64,000 bases of DNA from the NCBI GenBank assembly GCA_001600635.1, contig BCKL01000035.1, forward strand, positions 178,004-242,003. The letters are read 5' to 3'. Positions 14,390-26,833 of this stretch are shown piece after piece. The notes below the pieces were generated by a model, which did not search any database, was not told the DNA's origin, and was given only the letters and a program-made list of their open reading frames with translations. The stretch comes from Leucosporidium creatinivorum. Taxonomy: Eukaryota > Basidiomycota > Microbotryomycetes > Leucosporidiales > Leucosporidiaceae. Both the position numbers and the translations under genes were made by a program. Every line of letters starts with the position of its first letter. Within the stretch, counting starts at the first letter, position 1.

Positions 14390-15104
14390 GTAGTCGTTGC
14401 TTTTGAGAGTGGAGTGGAGTACAATAGCTTTGCAGCTGAGTCCGGAATTGAGGAGTAAGGAATGCGAAGTTGCGAGTAAGCTTTTGAATAGACTTTCCAA
14501 TTGGCCAAGGGCTCAATTGCTTGAGTTTCGCCTCTCTTCCTCCGCCACTTCTCTCGCCCTCTGCATCTCGCCCTCGCTCTCCAGGGAAACAGCCTACAGC
14601 TCCCATCTCAACGCTCTACACCACTACCAAGCTCTCCATCTGCTCCTCCGAACCCCCCGACCTCGAAACCCTTGGTGCGTCGTCTCTCTTTCTCGCTTGG
14701 CTACCCCTCGCTCGCTCTGCAGCTGACCAATTCTCCGCTGTACGATGCTTCATGGAGAGTAGAAGTCGATTCCGGTTCATGTCCTTGCACCACAACAACT
14801 TTACACACCAGAATCAGTCGCATCGCCCGCCCGCTGCCTTCTTGTCCTGTCAGTCCTCTGTTCCCTCTTCCCTCGCTTCTCCTGCCTTCTGGCCGCCGCG
14901 CAGGTGTGGGAGGGCTACTCAGCTACACTCCGCACCCCCTCCCACCCCTCGTCAGCGGGGACAAGGGCTACAGAGCAAGCCGAAAACTTACGCACGCCTC
15001 TCTCCCTGGCTTCCCTTTCACCTGCCCTCGCGCCTCCCTTACCGTCGAACAGAAACCGACCCCACCACCAAACCACCAACCCAAACACCAACTAACTACC
15101 CATC
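14390..15104. other. Intergenic between SPP2 and TIF5
   Basis: 715 nt, pyrimidine-rich on the plus strand near its right end. A 222-codon open frame crosses it (14521-15189), but it is Ser/Pro/Arg-rich without motifs and overlaps the TIF5 start, so I do not call it. It probably carries the TIF5 promoter and leader. Confidence 0.4.
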
Positions 15105-17060
15105 ATGGCTCCTCCCACTGGATACGTCAACGTCAGGTCGGTCATCTTGCCGCTCTCTGGAGCGCACGAGGGATGCCGAGCAGCCTTAGTCGAGCGAGAG
15201 AGCTGACCAGTGCTGCTGTGTGTGTGTGTGTGTTGGGCGATACAGGCGCGATGTCACCGACCAATTCTACCGCTACCGGTGAGTTCTCGTTCCGCCCCGC
15301 CCCTGCCCTGTAGCTCTGACCGACCGACCGACCGAGCGGCGCGCGCCAAGCTGACCTTCCTCCGCCCCGCCCCGCAGCATGCCCATCCTCCTCACCAAGA
15401 TTGAGGGCAAGGGAAATGGGATCAAGACTGGTGAGTTGCTGGTCTGACGGCGAAGGAGAGGAAGAGGAGAGAGCCAGAGCCAGAGCTGACCCAAGCTTGA
15501 TTTGCGCCGAGCACAGTCATTCCCAACATGGCCGACGTTTCCAGGGCGTTGAACAGGCCTTCTTCCTGTATGTCCTCGGTGTTCGCCTAGCGCGTCCAGA
15601 CGAGCGAGGGAAGCAGAGCAGAGCAGGAGGAAGGTTCGAGCTAACCTCACCTCGGCGCTCGCCTCACTCGCAGACGCCACCAAATTCTTCGGCTGCGAGC
15701 TCGGCGCGCAAGCGACCTTCAACGACGACACGGAACGCTACATCGTCAACGGAGCGCACGAAGCCTCTCGCCTGCGGGACCTATTGGACGTCTTTATCGA
15801 CAAATTTGTCCTCTGCGCCTCGTGCAAGAACCCCGAGACGGAGCTCATCGTCACCAAGGACGAGTTCATCATTCGGGATTGCAAGGCCTGTGGACAACGG
15901 TCCAATGTCGATATGAGGCACAAGTTGACGACCTTTATCGTCAAGAACCCTCCTAAGAGTAAGAAGGCCGGCAAGGGGAGGAAGGCGGTCGCTGGCGCCG
16001 ATTCGATTGGCGGACAGCCGGGTGGGGGGAAGGTCGAGGGAGAGGAGGATGAGAGTGATGATGAGTTGACCAAGAAGATTGAGGCGGGAGCGGCGCAGGT
16101 CATGAGTGAGGAACAGGCGCAGGCGTTGATTGCCCAGAGGGAGAAGGAGGATGATTGGAGTATTGATACGAGTAAGGAGGCGGTCGCTGCCCGTGTGCAG
16201 AGCTTGGACAGCAAGTTGCAGAATTCGTTGGTGTTGGAGGACGACGACGAGGAGGGAGGCGGACCCTATGAGATGTTTGGGGAGTGGGTCAAGGAGCAGA
16301 GGGAGGGGGAGGAGGGAGTGACGGATGCGGATGTTTATAAGAAGGCCGAGGAGATGGGAGTGGCCAAGAAGCATAAGGTCCTCGTCGTTCTCGTTCAGGC
16401 GCTCTTCACCGAGAAGATTGTGGACGAGATTGCGGGCCATGTGCCCTTGTTCGGCAAGGTGAGTTCGGTTCGGTGGATAGTGGGATGGAGTCGCGGTCGT
16501 CCGAGCTGAGCTAACTTCTTCCCCCGTCCACCCTCGCCCTCCTCCCTCGCCCTTTCTCTCCTCCGCTCGCTTCCCTCGCCCACCCTCCCTCGGCTCCTCC
16601 CTCGGCTCCTCCCCACCCCTCGCCTCTTTCCCGTCTCCCCTCCCCCGTTCCCTCCTCCCTCGCCACAGCTCACCACCTCGGAGAAGCACCAAAAGTCGCT
16701 CCTCGGCGGCATCGAGCGTTTCGTCGGCGAGCAGCACCCCGACCTCATCGCCTCGATCCCCAAAATCTTGATGGCCTTCTACCAGGCTGATATCTTGGAG
16801 GAGGAGGTATTGACTCAGTGGGGAACGCATGTTAGCAAGAAGGTGCGTTCTGCTTCTCTCTCTGCTGACCTTCTCGCGCGATCTCTCCCCCCGTCCGCTT
16901 TCGTCGAGCCGAGTCGACATGCAGTACACGCAGCTGACTCTCTCTCTCTCGACTACTACAACAGTACGTCGCCAAGGACGTGTCCAAGAAGGTCCGCAAG
17001 GCCTCCGAGCCGTTCATCAAGTGGCTCGCCGAGGCCGATTCCGACGAGGAGAGCGATTGA
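15105..17060 (+). CDS. TIF5: Translation initiation factor eIF5
   Basis: eIF5 is the GTPase-activating protein for eIF2 in the 43S/48S complex. The start exon (MAPPTGYVNVR, 15105) is followed by very small exons: RRDVTDQFYRYR, then MPILLTKIEGKGNGIKT, then VIPNMADVSRALNRP. The N-terminal domain shows the C2-C2 zinc ribbon (LCASCKNPE ... IIRDCKACGQRS) at about 15810-15900. An acidic linker follows, then the C-terminal W2 (HEAT-like) domain with KVLVVLVQALFTEKIVDEI, ILMAFYQADILEEEVL and the end IKWLAEADSDEESD, the acidic-aromatic motif used to bind eIF2-beta and eIF1. Stop is at 17058-17060. The intron at about 16460-16668 is almost pure pyrimidine in its second half. Confidence 0.95.
15217..15232 (+). 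repeat. TG dinucleotide microsatellite in TIF5 intron 1
   Basis: An uninterrupted run of about eight TG units lies just before the acceptor of the first TIF5 intron. It is likely length-variable between strains. Confidence 0.8.
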
Positions 17061-17444
17061 TGAATAGGCGTGTTTGGAGTTTGATTAGCTTCTCCCCTCT
17101 CCCTACATATATACACCAGATAGCTTCCCCTCCTCCTCTCAGCTCCCTCTTCCCTCTCTCGCTAGTTCCCCTTCCCGACTCGCACTCGTTTAGTTCCCCT
17201 CGCCTCGTCTTTGCAATAGGTCTCACATCTCACCACTCCATACTTATCACCTTTTCCTCGAGGAATGGAGCGAGCTGTCCAGCCTCATAAGCGAGCGCAG
17301 GACTCGATCTCTTCGACTCCGCTCGAGCAAGTCGAGCGCCGAACTCTAACTTTCGCTCTCTATTTCTCTCCATATCGTCTCTTCTTCTCCATCTCTCGCC
17401 TGGGGATCGGTCAACTGACTCTTTACGCCCCCAGCAGAAGCGCG

Positions 17445-18330
17445 ATGGCCGCCGCTCGTCGGTACACTGTACAGCAGCGCCGTACCGCCCTCTCCGACTC
17501 GTCGAATCGACTCGCTCGAGCGTCGCTGGCTCGTTTGTATGTGCTGTTCATCTCTCTGCCAGAGCACGGGGGTGGCGGTGTGATAATGTACGACCTTCGC
17601 GACGCTCCACTCCCTCGAACAAGTCCTGTAGCGTTCCACGAGGAGCCCAACGCCGTGCGAAGGCGCTCGCGGATCGGCGGGAGCTGCTGGCTGATGAAGG
17701 GGGGATGGTGCAGCAGGAGCGGGGGCGGAAGGATAAGAGATGGTATGAGCTGTTCTCGGCGAGCTCGTGTAGCTCACCAAGCTACAGGAGACGAGCTAGA
17801 CCAGTACGGAGCTGACGTCGCCGTTTCGCTGGATCTCGGTCGATGCGCTACAGCTGAGCAGGGGTGCAGAGCTGTAGTAGGAGCAGCTGAGCTGATTGAC
17901 TGTACCAATAGCTGACTTCCCCTTCAACTCCCACACAGCTGCCACCAGCCCCACCGCTTCGACACCCCGTCCGAAATCGCTCGCCGACTCGTTCTCAGCT
18001 CGGCGTTGATCTCCCCGCCATCAGATCGCGCTGTACAAGCTGCCTACTATCATCTGCTCACCTCAGATCACCACCCTAACAACACTCGCACGCACCTCCC
18101 CCGTCCCTCCCCTCCTCAACAACTCGCGCTCGAACCTCTACCTCTGCCTCTCACCTCCCGCCACTCGACCGCATCGACTACAGCAGCAGCAGCAGCTCGA
18201 CACTGAGGGCTACTCTCCTGTGCTCTACGAGTCCAACGCGACCACCTCCGCCAGATCTGAAGGACAGGGAGACGCGCTACAGCGGTTGGCAGAAAAGCTC
18301 GAGAGGGAGGCTCGAGCGAGTCTGACTTGA
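17445..18330 (+). CDS. Unidentified multi-exon gene (tentative model)
   Basis: I do not recognise this gene. Exon 1 (17445-17536) gives MAAARRYTVQQRRTALSDSS and ends before a GTATGT donor. An acceptor at 17631 leads to FVPRGAQRRAKALADRRELL and QQERGRKDKRW, a charged, helix-like stretch that reads like real coding sequence. After a CTGAC motif and CACACAG acceptor near 17938, a later exon reads CHQPHRFDTPSEIARRLVL. A final part gives GYSPVLYESNATT and ends LEREARASLT at a stop at 18328-18330. The exon joins between about 17720 and 18200 are not resolved, because two frames alternate there. A degenerate gene is the main alternative. Confidence 0.38.
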
Positions 18331-18823
18331 GACGAGCGAGGAGAGACGGTTGGAGGTGAGTCCTCGTCTTTGGGTTGGTTGGGATGTAGGGGCAGGGAGA
18401 GAGCTGATTTGAGTGTGGTCTGCATGACTACAGAGTTCGGAGGTATCGTAGAGCAGGTGAGTCGAGTACAGCGTGCGCTGCGAAGGAGGCGGAGGGCGGA
18501 GGAGCGGGACTGCAGGGCAATAGAGGCTAGCAGCGGGGTCGGGGTGCTCACTACGGTGTAGCGAGTGCTTCGGGCTGCTGCGGTGGGGCTCTGTTGTCGT
18601 GTGAAGTCTCTCCAAGTCGACGTCTCGGCGATGCTCGGCGATGGCGGTCGAGCTGCTCGGGCCTGCCCTGCGTGGTGCACCATGCAGAGCACCTCGCTGT
18701 CCATTCGAGCCGGAGATCGCTGCGTACCGTGAACCCTCGCTGTACTCGACGCTCACCGTCTCCCCTCTCCTTCGCCGCAGCTCCCACCGCTTTACCCCTC
18801 CCTCCTTCGACTTCGACTCGACC
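18331..18823. other. Intergenic upstream of EPL1
   Basis: 493 nt probably carrying the EPL1 promoter and leader. Open frames on both strands are Arg/Ser-rich without motifs. No RNA gene or TATA element seen. Confidence 0.4.
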
Positions 18824-21800
18824 ATGGCCAAGGCTACGATCCGCCAACGCGGGCGGAAAGCCAACCACAAGACTCGCTTCTCCATCAAGAAGGGCTGGGA
18901 AGCCATCGGCATCGTCGACGAACCACTGGAGAACGGCGGGTCGCGCTACGACTTTGAGGACACCGCCAACACCAAGCTCGTCGTCGGGGATTCGAGCGCG
19001 AGGGGAGTCGATCAGGTCGAGAGCGAGGAGCATCATCTCAAGGAGGTGCTAGCGGCTAGGTCCAACAGCGCTACGCCGGCGCAGACGAGGGCATCGACGC
19101 CGAAAGCGAGTTTCATCCTTTCCTCCAACGGCGGAGGTCGAGTGACTCTCACTCCCTCGCCTTCTCCTACACTACCACCTCCTCCTCCACCACAGCCCGC
19201 GCCGGCAGCCTACATCCCCGTCCCCTCCTTCTCTCTCATCGGCCCCGAACTCTACTCCTCGCTCTACCCTCCCAAGTCCCTCGCCGACACGCACACCAAC
19301 ATCCGCTTCTCGGACACCGTGGAGGAGTGCATGGAGGGCGCAGTGGAGTATACGATGGATGAGGAGGATGAGGAGTGGTTGTTGGCGTTCAATAGGGAGG
19401 TGGAGAGGGGAAGGAACGGAGCGGGAGAGGCGCCGGCGAGGCAGCCCAGGACGATGATCGGGGAGGATGAATTTGAGTTGATCATGGAGGCCCTTGAAAA
19501 GGCGTTGGATGAGCAGAGGGAGGGAGCGTTGCGAGTGGTGAGTAGTCTCGTGGCTCGGCGCCGAGGTCACAGGTGAGCTGACTCTCGCTCCATTTCGAAC
19601 AGAACCCAACCCACATCCCTACGTTCGACTCCCTCAAACCCATCCTTCTTCGACAACCCGCCCTGATCCTCCGTCCTCTTCCTCCCGCCGCCGAATGGAT
19701 CTACCCTCACTGGAAGCAGCGCCGAGCAGCTCGCGGAGGCAAGCGGATCATCCCCGAGCTCGACGTGAGCCGCCCCTTTCCTTCTACCTGTTGCTACAGC
19801 TGATCCCTCTCGGCGACACAGTACAACGACGCCCACGAAGGACCCTACGTCTGCTTCCGCCGTCGCGACGTCAAGCTCGCTCGCAAAACGCGCCACTCGG
19901 ATCAAATGAAGGTGGACCGCCTCGTTGCGTATCGGAACGACTTGTTCTTTGTCTGCGAGTTGATGAAGATGGTGCTCGAGAGGGAGAGGCTTAGGTTGGA
20001 GGAGGCGAGGGTCGATCGAGCGGTGTTTGAGAAGCAGGTGGAGGTGAGGGAGTTGAAGAGGAGGTTGGGGGAGGCGCAGGGGGATGAGGAGCTGCTGGTG
20101 GTGCCGGAGAGGAAGAGGAGAGCCATCATGCTGCAGCCGCAGAAGACGTGAGTCTTTTCGCCTTCTCTGCCGCTTGCCCGCCGAGTGATCGCTGAACCCC
20201 CGCCTTCGCTCACCTCGCAGCCCCTCGACTTCCTCCAAAGCCTCCCCCGTCTCCCCCGGTGGCCTCAGCTCCGTCCCCAAGGTCCCTCCTGTAGCCCGCA
20301 AAGCCCAAAAAGAGCGCTCCCAAGCCATCTCGACTCGCCTCGACGCCGACGCCAAACAACGCCGAGCCTCGTCGCAAGGCTGGGAAGAGGCGACCGATAC
20401 GGCGTTTCATAGTCGAGGCGTGAGCGGAGGCAATCGCTACTGGAGGACGCCCGAACCGGTGCCGGGGAGTAGCAGGTTCTTGGGCAAGGACGGAGAGTGG
20501 AGGGACATGCTCGGGTTTGATCCGGCGCCGGTTGACGGAGGGAATTGGAGGGGGCCGACTTTTCGGCTGAGGAGGGGGAGGGGTGGGAGGGTGATGATGG
20601 ATCGAACGGGGATGCATGGGAGGGGAGGAGCGAGGGTGATTGCGGTTGAGGCGGGCGGAGAGTCGATCGGCAACGCCGAGATGGAGGAAGACGGGCGGGG
20701 ATGGGCGCGTCGACTCGAACGCCTCAAGTACGACGACGACCTTCCCTTCTACGGCCTCCCCACCACGGAGAACCCTCCCATCATCGACGACTACTCGCTG
20801 CCCTACCTCATTCGCCGTGCCAAGCTCGGAACCTTTGACGACCTCGAACTCGGCTGCCTCGACTCGGAGCACCTCAAGCAAGCCTCGCAGTACCACGACC
20901 AGCTCGCTGCGGAGGTGAAGAAGGAGGTAGCACCCGAAGTCGTCGGTCGTCCTCGCCCTCCAAACCCCCTCATCGCCCTACCCATTCCTGCTCCCCCTCC
21001 TCCTCCTACTTCCAGCGCGGCGCCAGCTCGTGCTCACACGCCGGCGGAGGACGCGCTCGCTAAGGCAGGATTGGCGGTACTCGAGGCAAAGAGGATCGCC
21101 TTCCAACAAGCTCAGCTCGACAAGCAGCAGAAGCAAAATAAGGCGATCGCTCAGGCGCAGGCTCAGCTGCAGAGGTTCTCGGAGAGTGAGTGTCGCGTCT
21201 GTGCTCTTCGTGTGTTGGCATCGCTGACTCAGAATCTTCATATAGTGAGTCGCCACATCGTCAGCGCGCCAGGTCATGCCCCTGCCGTTCCCTACCCCTC
21301 GCAAGCAAACGGCTCGGCGCCGGCGCCCGTCCGCTTCCCTCTCCCTCCTCAGCAGCCGAATGGCGCTCCTCTCCCTCCTAAAACCTCCACTCCCCAACTC
21401 CCGGCAGCTTGGATGGCAGCCAATACTCAGCACATGCCGTCCCTCTCCCAGGCGCCTCACACCGCCAGCGGCTCGCTCCTTGCTCCTTCCGGATTCGCTC
21501 CCTCTCCTGCCTACGGCCGGCCGAACCCCTCAGCGCCCCTCGCCGGCGCCACTCCACTCCCCAGCGGCCTTCTCGCCTCGCTCCCTCCCCTCAGCTCGCC
21601 TCGACAACAGCGCCACGGCTCTCACACCTCGCCAGTCAGCGCGCACGCCTCTCCTCCCTCGGCCGCCATCCCTCTCCCTCTCGGCGCCAACAATGTCCCC
21701 GCGACCTCCCGACTCGCGGCGCCTCCTCTTCAACCCAGCAGTCTCGACAGCTCGGCTTCCCCCTCCGTGTCGCCGACGACACCTCTTCGCCGAGTGAGCG

Positions 21801-22114
21801 CCATCGCTACGCCCGCTTCGGCTCCAGCACAGATCGGAGCCAACTCCTCGGCGCCGTTTTCGGCGTTTCCTTCTCCCGCAATGGGGATGACGAGAAGAGC
21901 TGCTTCGGAGGGCGGTGCAGCGGCGAGCGATGCAGGAGGAGGTGGAGGAGGAGGGATGAGGATCGTCTACCCCGGCGCCCCTGGAGGAGCGATCATAGTA
22001 CCGCCTGATCTCGTGAGCTTCTCTCAGCAGCTGCAGCAGATGCAGGCGCAGGGAGGTGGAGCGGGAGGCGGAGCGAGGTCGGCGGCGTCCGTCGGCTCGC
22101 AGTCGAGTGGGTGA
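18824..22114 (+). CDS. EPL1: Enhancer of polycomb-like protein (NuA4 complex subunit Epl1)
   Basis: Epl1 anchors the Piccolo NuA4 histone acetyltransferase module (Esa1, Yng2, Eaf6) and stimulates H4/H2A acetylation. The protein starts MAKATIRQRGRKANHKTRFS. The EPcA-type N-terminal domain includes VEYTMDEEDEEWLLAFNRE and EDEFELIMEALEKALDEQ. After an intron, PTHIPTFDSLKPILLRQP, then YNDAHEGPYVCFRRRDVKLARKTRHSD give the family signature (landmarks GPYVCFRRRDVK and RKTRHSDQMK). A charged coiled-coil-like run (MVLERERLRLEEARV) follows. Introns are seen near 19536, 19767, 20148 and 21186-21272; removing the last is frame-neutral. The C-terminal third is Ser/Pro/Ala-rich and ends in a Gly/Gln-rich run, stop 22112-22114. 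It converges on LAG1. Confidence 0.92.
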
Positions 22115-22358
22115 GATGGGAGCGAGGCATTTGCAGCAGTTTTTCCGTTTCGTTTTCTTGGTCGCCTTGTAGCATGTTCGACATCCTTCTTCTCGCTGTG
22201 CAAAAGCTACCCCATTAGTGCATAGCTGCTGGCTCGAGGGAGAGGCTCGGCGAACCCACAAGCGACAAGCGAAGCTCGCCCTTCCCTCGACGCTGCGCTA
22301 CAGCTAACAAATCGATGGTGTTACACATTAGGTGATTATGCAAGGTTCAACACACACC

Positions 22359-24351
22359 TCACTCATCCTTCAGCGAGCTCTTCGACCTCGACCTCGTCCT
22401 TGACCTCGGCCCGTCCCACTCCGCCGCCAAATTCTTCGCTCCACCAGCCTGCACGGGCTCATCCTCCCCTTCATGAATACTTGTCATCGTCCCACTCCGA
22501 CTTCTCGTCCTAATGTCCTTGATTGGGAGCGCTGGGCTCAATCCTGCTCCGCCGAGCATCGGGCTTCCACTCCCGCTGTTGACGCCCGTCGTCGCTTCGG
22601 TGTCCGTCTCCCCTTCCTCCCTGACATCGCTAGCCGCCGAGCCCGTCAGCATGCGGAACAGAATGCGACAGATTAAGAAGCTCCAGAAGGCCACGAGGAG
22701 TTGGAGGAGGAAAATGGGGATGAAGATGTGGTAGCGAAAGCCGAGCTCGGGGGCCATCCAGTAGCCTTTGGCAGGGTCGAAGACTTGGGCGTAGGAGGGG
22801 ATGAGGGCAAAGGCTTCGGTCCAGACGGAGTGGAGGACTGGCAGAGCGAACGGAAGCGTAGGAAGTGGGAGGGAGGAGGGGGAGAGGCAGGGAGAGAGCC
22901 AGCGGGAGAGGGAGCGCGGAGAGTCAGCGTAGGCTCAAACGGAGTGGAGGCCAGCGAACGAGCAAGAACATACTGCGAATGTTCTGGTAGTGACGGAAGT
23001 AGCCCCAGGCCGCCATGAAGATGAGGAACGAGACGTTGCCTGTTCGCCGAGGAGAGTCAGCTCGACCCCCTCGTCCGTTACTCCTTCCACCGCTCATCCT
23101 CGACAATGCGACTCACCAGTCTTCTCCAACCCGACATAATTGATGCACTTCGAGATTGCCAACAGCAAGTCGGGCAGGTCCATCGAGAAGAAGATGAGGA
23201 TCCCAATCTGCGTGAGGTTGACAATGTAGGACGCGCCGACGAGCCAGGCCGTGACGATGTGGTGTAGGACGAGTTCCATGAAGTCGTCTCGAGGCTTCTC
23301 CAGGCCGGCGATCATGACGAGGGATTCGTGGAGCCAGTAGGCGAATTGAGTGAGGTAGTAGGTCTGTGGAAGCGGTGGTAGGCGAAAGTGAGTCAGCGCG
23401 CAGCTGTGAGATGCGGTCTCCTCTCTCGTGCAGCTTGCACGATGGCGAAAGACTCGTCGAGACAGCCAAAATGAACGCCGAACTGCAGCCATCGCCGAAC
23501 GCTCACCTTGACGCCGCGAGTCATGGCCCAGTGGTTCGGGTAGTCGAGCCAGAGGTGTTCGAGTTGGAAGAACCAGCTATCCTGCTGAGTCATGACGTAC
23601 TGCAGAGGCGCACAGAGGTCAAGAAGGAAGAGGATGAGCTCTTTCACGCGCTGCTCGGGAGCGCAAGGCCACGTACAAAGCCGGCAATGCTGCTGATGGC
23701 AAAGTAGCAGATTGTGTATCCCTCAAGCACAAGCACAAGTCAGTACAGGATTGTCCTTGCGCCTTGTGAAGGCCTCACCTGCTCCTCGAAGCGCTCCAGT
23801 TTCCTCGTCCTCTTGATGCCGAGCTTCCTGCCGAGCTTCTTGAGCGGTCCTTGCATGACGGTACTCCTCAAGAACGAGAAGACGACGATCCAGTACCCCA
23901 AGAAGAGCAAGTCTCGAGGTCCCTTCCTGAAGCGCGTCTCCTGGCCCTCATTTCCCCAAACGACCGGATACGAGACGAAGAGGAAGGTCGAGAAGGGGTT
24001 CGAGTCCCTGTATGTCGGTAGGAAGGTCCTCCAGGCGGCCCAGAGCGAGAAGATGGTGGCGAGGACAGCGAAAGTCTCCTCAGGGTTGGTGAGCCAACGC
24101 AGCCATGTCGGCCCGCGCTGGGGCTCTACGGCCTTGCGAGCGAGCTCTGGAGGAGTGTTGGGGCGAGAGATGCGAGGTCGTGCTGTCTGAGGTGCGTAGG
24201 GCGCTGAGGGGACTGGTTCGAGCGTGGGAGCGGCATCTGTTTGGGCGTCGAAAGTGCCCAAATGCAGCAGGTGATGAGCTGCAGGATTCTCCTCAATGTC
24301 CGCGAGGTACTGGGTGAGCGACGAGGAGCGCCTCCGACGAGTCGTCGCCAT
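22359..24351 (-). CDS. LAG1: Ceramide synthase, Lag1/Lac1 family
   Basis: An ER membrane acyl-CoA-dependent sphingoid base N-acyltransferase. The start MATTRRRRSSSLTQYLAD (24349-24351) leads a soluble N-terminus. Several hydrophobic segments and the TLC domain follow: LFLGYWIVVFSFLRSTVM, YYLTQFAYWLHESLVMIAGL, then the Lag1 motif region with the two active-site histidines in ELVLHHIVTAWLV and FFSMDLPDLLLAISKCINYVG. The last hydrophobic segment is IFIPIFLLQLLVAFWSFLI. The cytosolic tail is acidic/Ser-Arg-rich and ends SRSKSSLKDE, similar to the phosphorylatable tails of other fungal Lag1 proteins (inference). About six introns, all with GTGAGT-like donors. The start is the first Met followed by the conserved Arg-rich leader. 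Confidence 0.93.
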
Positions 24352-24549
24352 CGTGAACGAAGAGGCAGGAGGGAGAAGGGCAAAGTGCAGCTGCTCGCCG
24401 AGGTTGATCGAGCCAAGGAAGTCGATTCGCCTGCAGGCTCGGTCTCTCTCACATGACTCCCTCAACTGTGACATGTGAGATCCTAAAGCCCGTTTTTTGC
24501 ACGCTAACTTCTCCCTATGCTTCCATGATTTCGAAACGCCGAACCCTAT

Positions 24550-26602
24550 CTACTGACGAGATCCCTGCTGTTGCTGCTGACCTTGCTGGCCTTGCTGTCC
24601 GCCGTACTGCGTGAGAGAGGTGATTGGGTCAGTTCTGGTCACGCGAAAAGCAACGCCAAGGAGGGAGGAAGCCTCTCGAGCAGCGTTCGGCGACCGTCTC
24701 GCTACCGCCAAGAAGCCGTAGGGGAAAGGGCGAGAGAACTCACTCCTTGCCTGTATCCACCGTATCCACCACGTCCACCACGACCGCGTCCCCTTCTGTT
24801 GCCATAGTGTCCTCCACCCGTTCCAGCCTCGCCGAACGCCTCCATATTCTGCTTCCGCTCCTTCTCCCTATCATACCTCTGCCCAATCGCATTAGCTCCA
24901 CCAAGTCCACCGTTCGCCTTGTTCTGCGCATCAGAGCTCAACGAATCCCAGAACGACGTGCTCTTGTTGTAGAACGACTCCTTCGGCGCAGGGGGGATGA
25001 CGACCTCGTCGTCCTTGACGTTGGCGTTGTCCTTGTTGAACGCGGCGTTGGAGGAAGCGAAATCAAAGTCGGAGGTGGGGATGGGGATGGATTTGGTGGG
25101 AGCGCCGAAGGGCTGGAGTTGACGACCTGCGCCGGGAGGTCCGCGACGGTTTCCTCCTCCTCCTCCACTAGGAGCGAGGCCGAAGACGGAGCCTCCGACT
25201 CCTCCCTCACCACGACGCTGCTGCTGTCCGCCGACGTTGGCGCGCGACATGTCCTTAGCGAGCTGCTCGACATCGCTGACATCGCGCTTGCTCGGCGCGG
25301 GGACGGAAGGCGCAGAGGGAGCGGCGGTAGAGGCGGGCTTGGAGGTCTCGGTCGTAGACTTGAAAGGGGTGGGTTTGGTGGTCTCGGCGATGGGAGGGGC
25401 GGCGGCGGTAGTGGAGGGGAGAGTAGCGGGAGGGGCGGCGGGCTGGGCAACGGGAGACTTCTGCTGCTGCTGCTGCTGAGCAGAAGCGACGGCGGGTGAG
25501 AGGTTTCCGTTGACCTTCGAGTCCTTGTTGGGCTGCTGAGCGTTCTGCACCGAAGGCGAAGGCGCGATGGCAGAAGACTGACTAGGGCTCGTCAAAGGCG
25601 GGCCCTGTCCAGGCTGTCCAGGGAAGCCACCGGGGCCGGGGTAGCCCATGCCGCCTGGTGGTCCATATCCTGGGGGGCCGAACGGTCCAGGAGCGAAGTG
25701 CGGTGGAGGAGGGTAGCCGTAAGGAGGGAAGGGAGGGGCGCCGGGTCCGCCGTATCCCTGGCCGGGGTACGGAGGGTAGGGAGCGTAAGGGTGCTGCTGC
25801 TGAGGCGAGAACTGGCCGCGCTGCTGCTGCTGTTGCTGTTGGGGAGGCTGCTGCTGCTGGTCTTGCTGCTGTTGCGCTGGTGCTGGCTCGGGAGCTTGCG
25901 AGGTAGCGGGGGGCGCGGTGGTCTGCGAGGAAGCGGATTGAGCTGGATCATACTCGTTCGACCATCTTCAGCACTCACTCCTACGATGGCAGGGTCGTTG
26001 ATGGGCGGGGCGGGAGCAGAAGGAGCGGCGGGCGACTCGATTTGCAGGTCCTTGACGTCGGCAGCGCGGAAGACGATGAAGCTGTGGTAGGACAGAGCAT
26101 CAGTACAGGTCATGTAGCTTGGTAGGATGGCCTCGGCACACTCGTAGACGTTGTCGTTGGGTGGGATCTCCTCCGCTGGGTTGGCCTTGCGTCCTTCGGT
26201 TCCGAGCGAGCGAACTGTAGGCGATCAGATGTGCGGATCAGTACTGTGCTAGAGCCTACCTATTGTTCACCCTCCTCCTCCTGTATGGCGAGCTCTTGCG
26301 TCTCTCAGCGCTCCAGCCGCCCGCCTGCCGTTTCCCTTCTCGTGGCTCGCTCAAGTCGAGCTGTAGCTGATCACCTACAGCAGTGCTGATGCACGGAATC
26401 AACGCTGCAGCTCTAAATACGCACTTACCCTTCTCGAGGCTGACTGTAGCTTCCTCCGGGTTGATTTCGAAAAGAATCCCTGTATAGCGAATCTGTGAGG
26501 GCCGCGTCAGCTCTCTGTAGCGCATTAGAGGGTTCTGAGGATACAGCTTACATCCGACTTGCTGACCAGCGAGATGGTGCTTCCAACGAATTGTGAGGCC
26601 AT
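24550..26602 (-). CDS. SCD6: Scd6/LSM14-family P-body protein
   Basis: Scd6/RAP55 proteins repress translation and promote decapping by binding eIF4G, Dhh1 and Dcp2 in P-bodies. The LSm14 domain begins MASQFVGSTISLVSKSDIRY, then GILFEINPEEATVSLEKV, RSLGTEGRK, and VYDFIVFRAADVKDL, spread over small exons between 26602 and about 26040. A long Pro/Gln/Gly-rich region follows (about 25900-25450). The DFDF box region (TSDFDFASSNAAFNKDN), the FFD-like motif (KESFYNKSTSFWDSLSSD) and a TFG-like QRYDREKERKQNMEAFG come next. The C-terminus is RGG-rich (NRRGRGRGGRGGYGGY), ending in a Gln-rich tail after a last small intron; stop 24550-24552. Domain order is complete for the family. Confidence 0.95.
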
Positions 26603-26833
26603 GTTGCGCGCGAGTCGACGAGTTGGCGGGGGTAAGAAAGCGCTGAAGCGCTCTCGGCCTGAAGTAGCGGAAGAGGTGAGGTCGACGAAAGGCTGCAGCG
26701 GGGATTATTAAGGGTCAAGAGCAGTCAAATCATTAGTGAGCACAGCGCGGACCACTCTTCGGCTTTGTAGCGAAGACTCCTGCGCCGGAGCCCGCTCTCG
26801 GCCTCGTCAGTTCTCAGCTTCTATGAGCTGAAA

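Noticed and set aside
14521-15189. 222-codon frame between SPP2 and TIF5
   Set aside because: Ser/Pro/Arg-rich without motif; it runs into the TIF5 start codon and first intron. Possible small exons could not be linked to anything recognisable.
15781-16929. 382-codon open frame antisense to TIF5
   Set aside because: It is the mirror of a high-GC coding exon: composition is Leu/Arg/Gly-rich, there are no motifs, and it crosses TIF5 introns. The plus strand encodes a clear eIF5.
17265-17915. 216-codon uninterrupted frame as a gene by itself
   Set aside because: Its composition changes along the length and it lacks motifs. A spliced model using another start and frame gives more protein-like sequence on the same strand.
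24624-25499. 291-codon open frame opposite SCD6
   Set aside because: Ser/Thr/Gly/Arg-rich shadow of the Gln/Pro/Gly-rich SCD6 exon. SCD6 has the LSm14, DFDF and RGG landmarks on the other strand.
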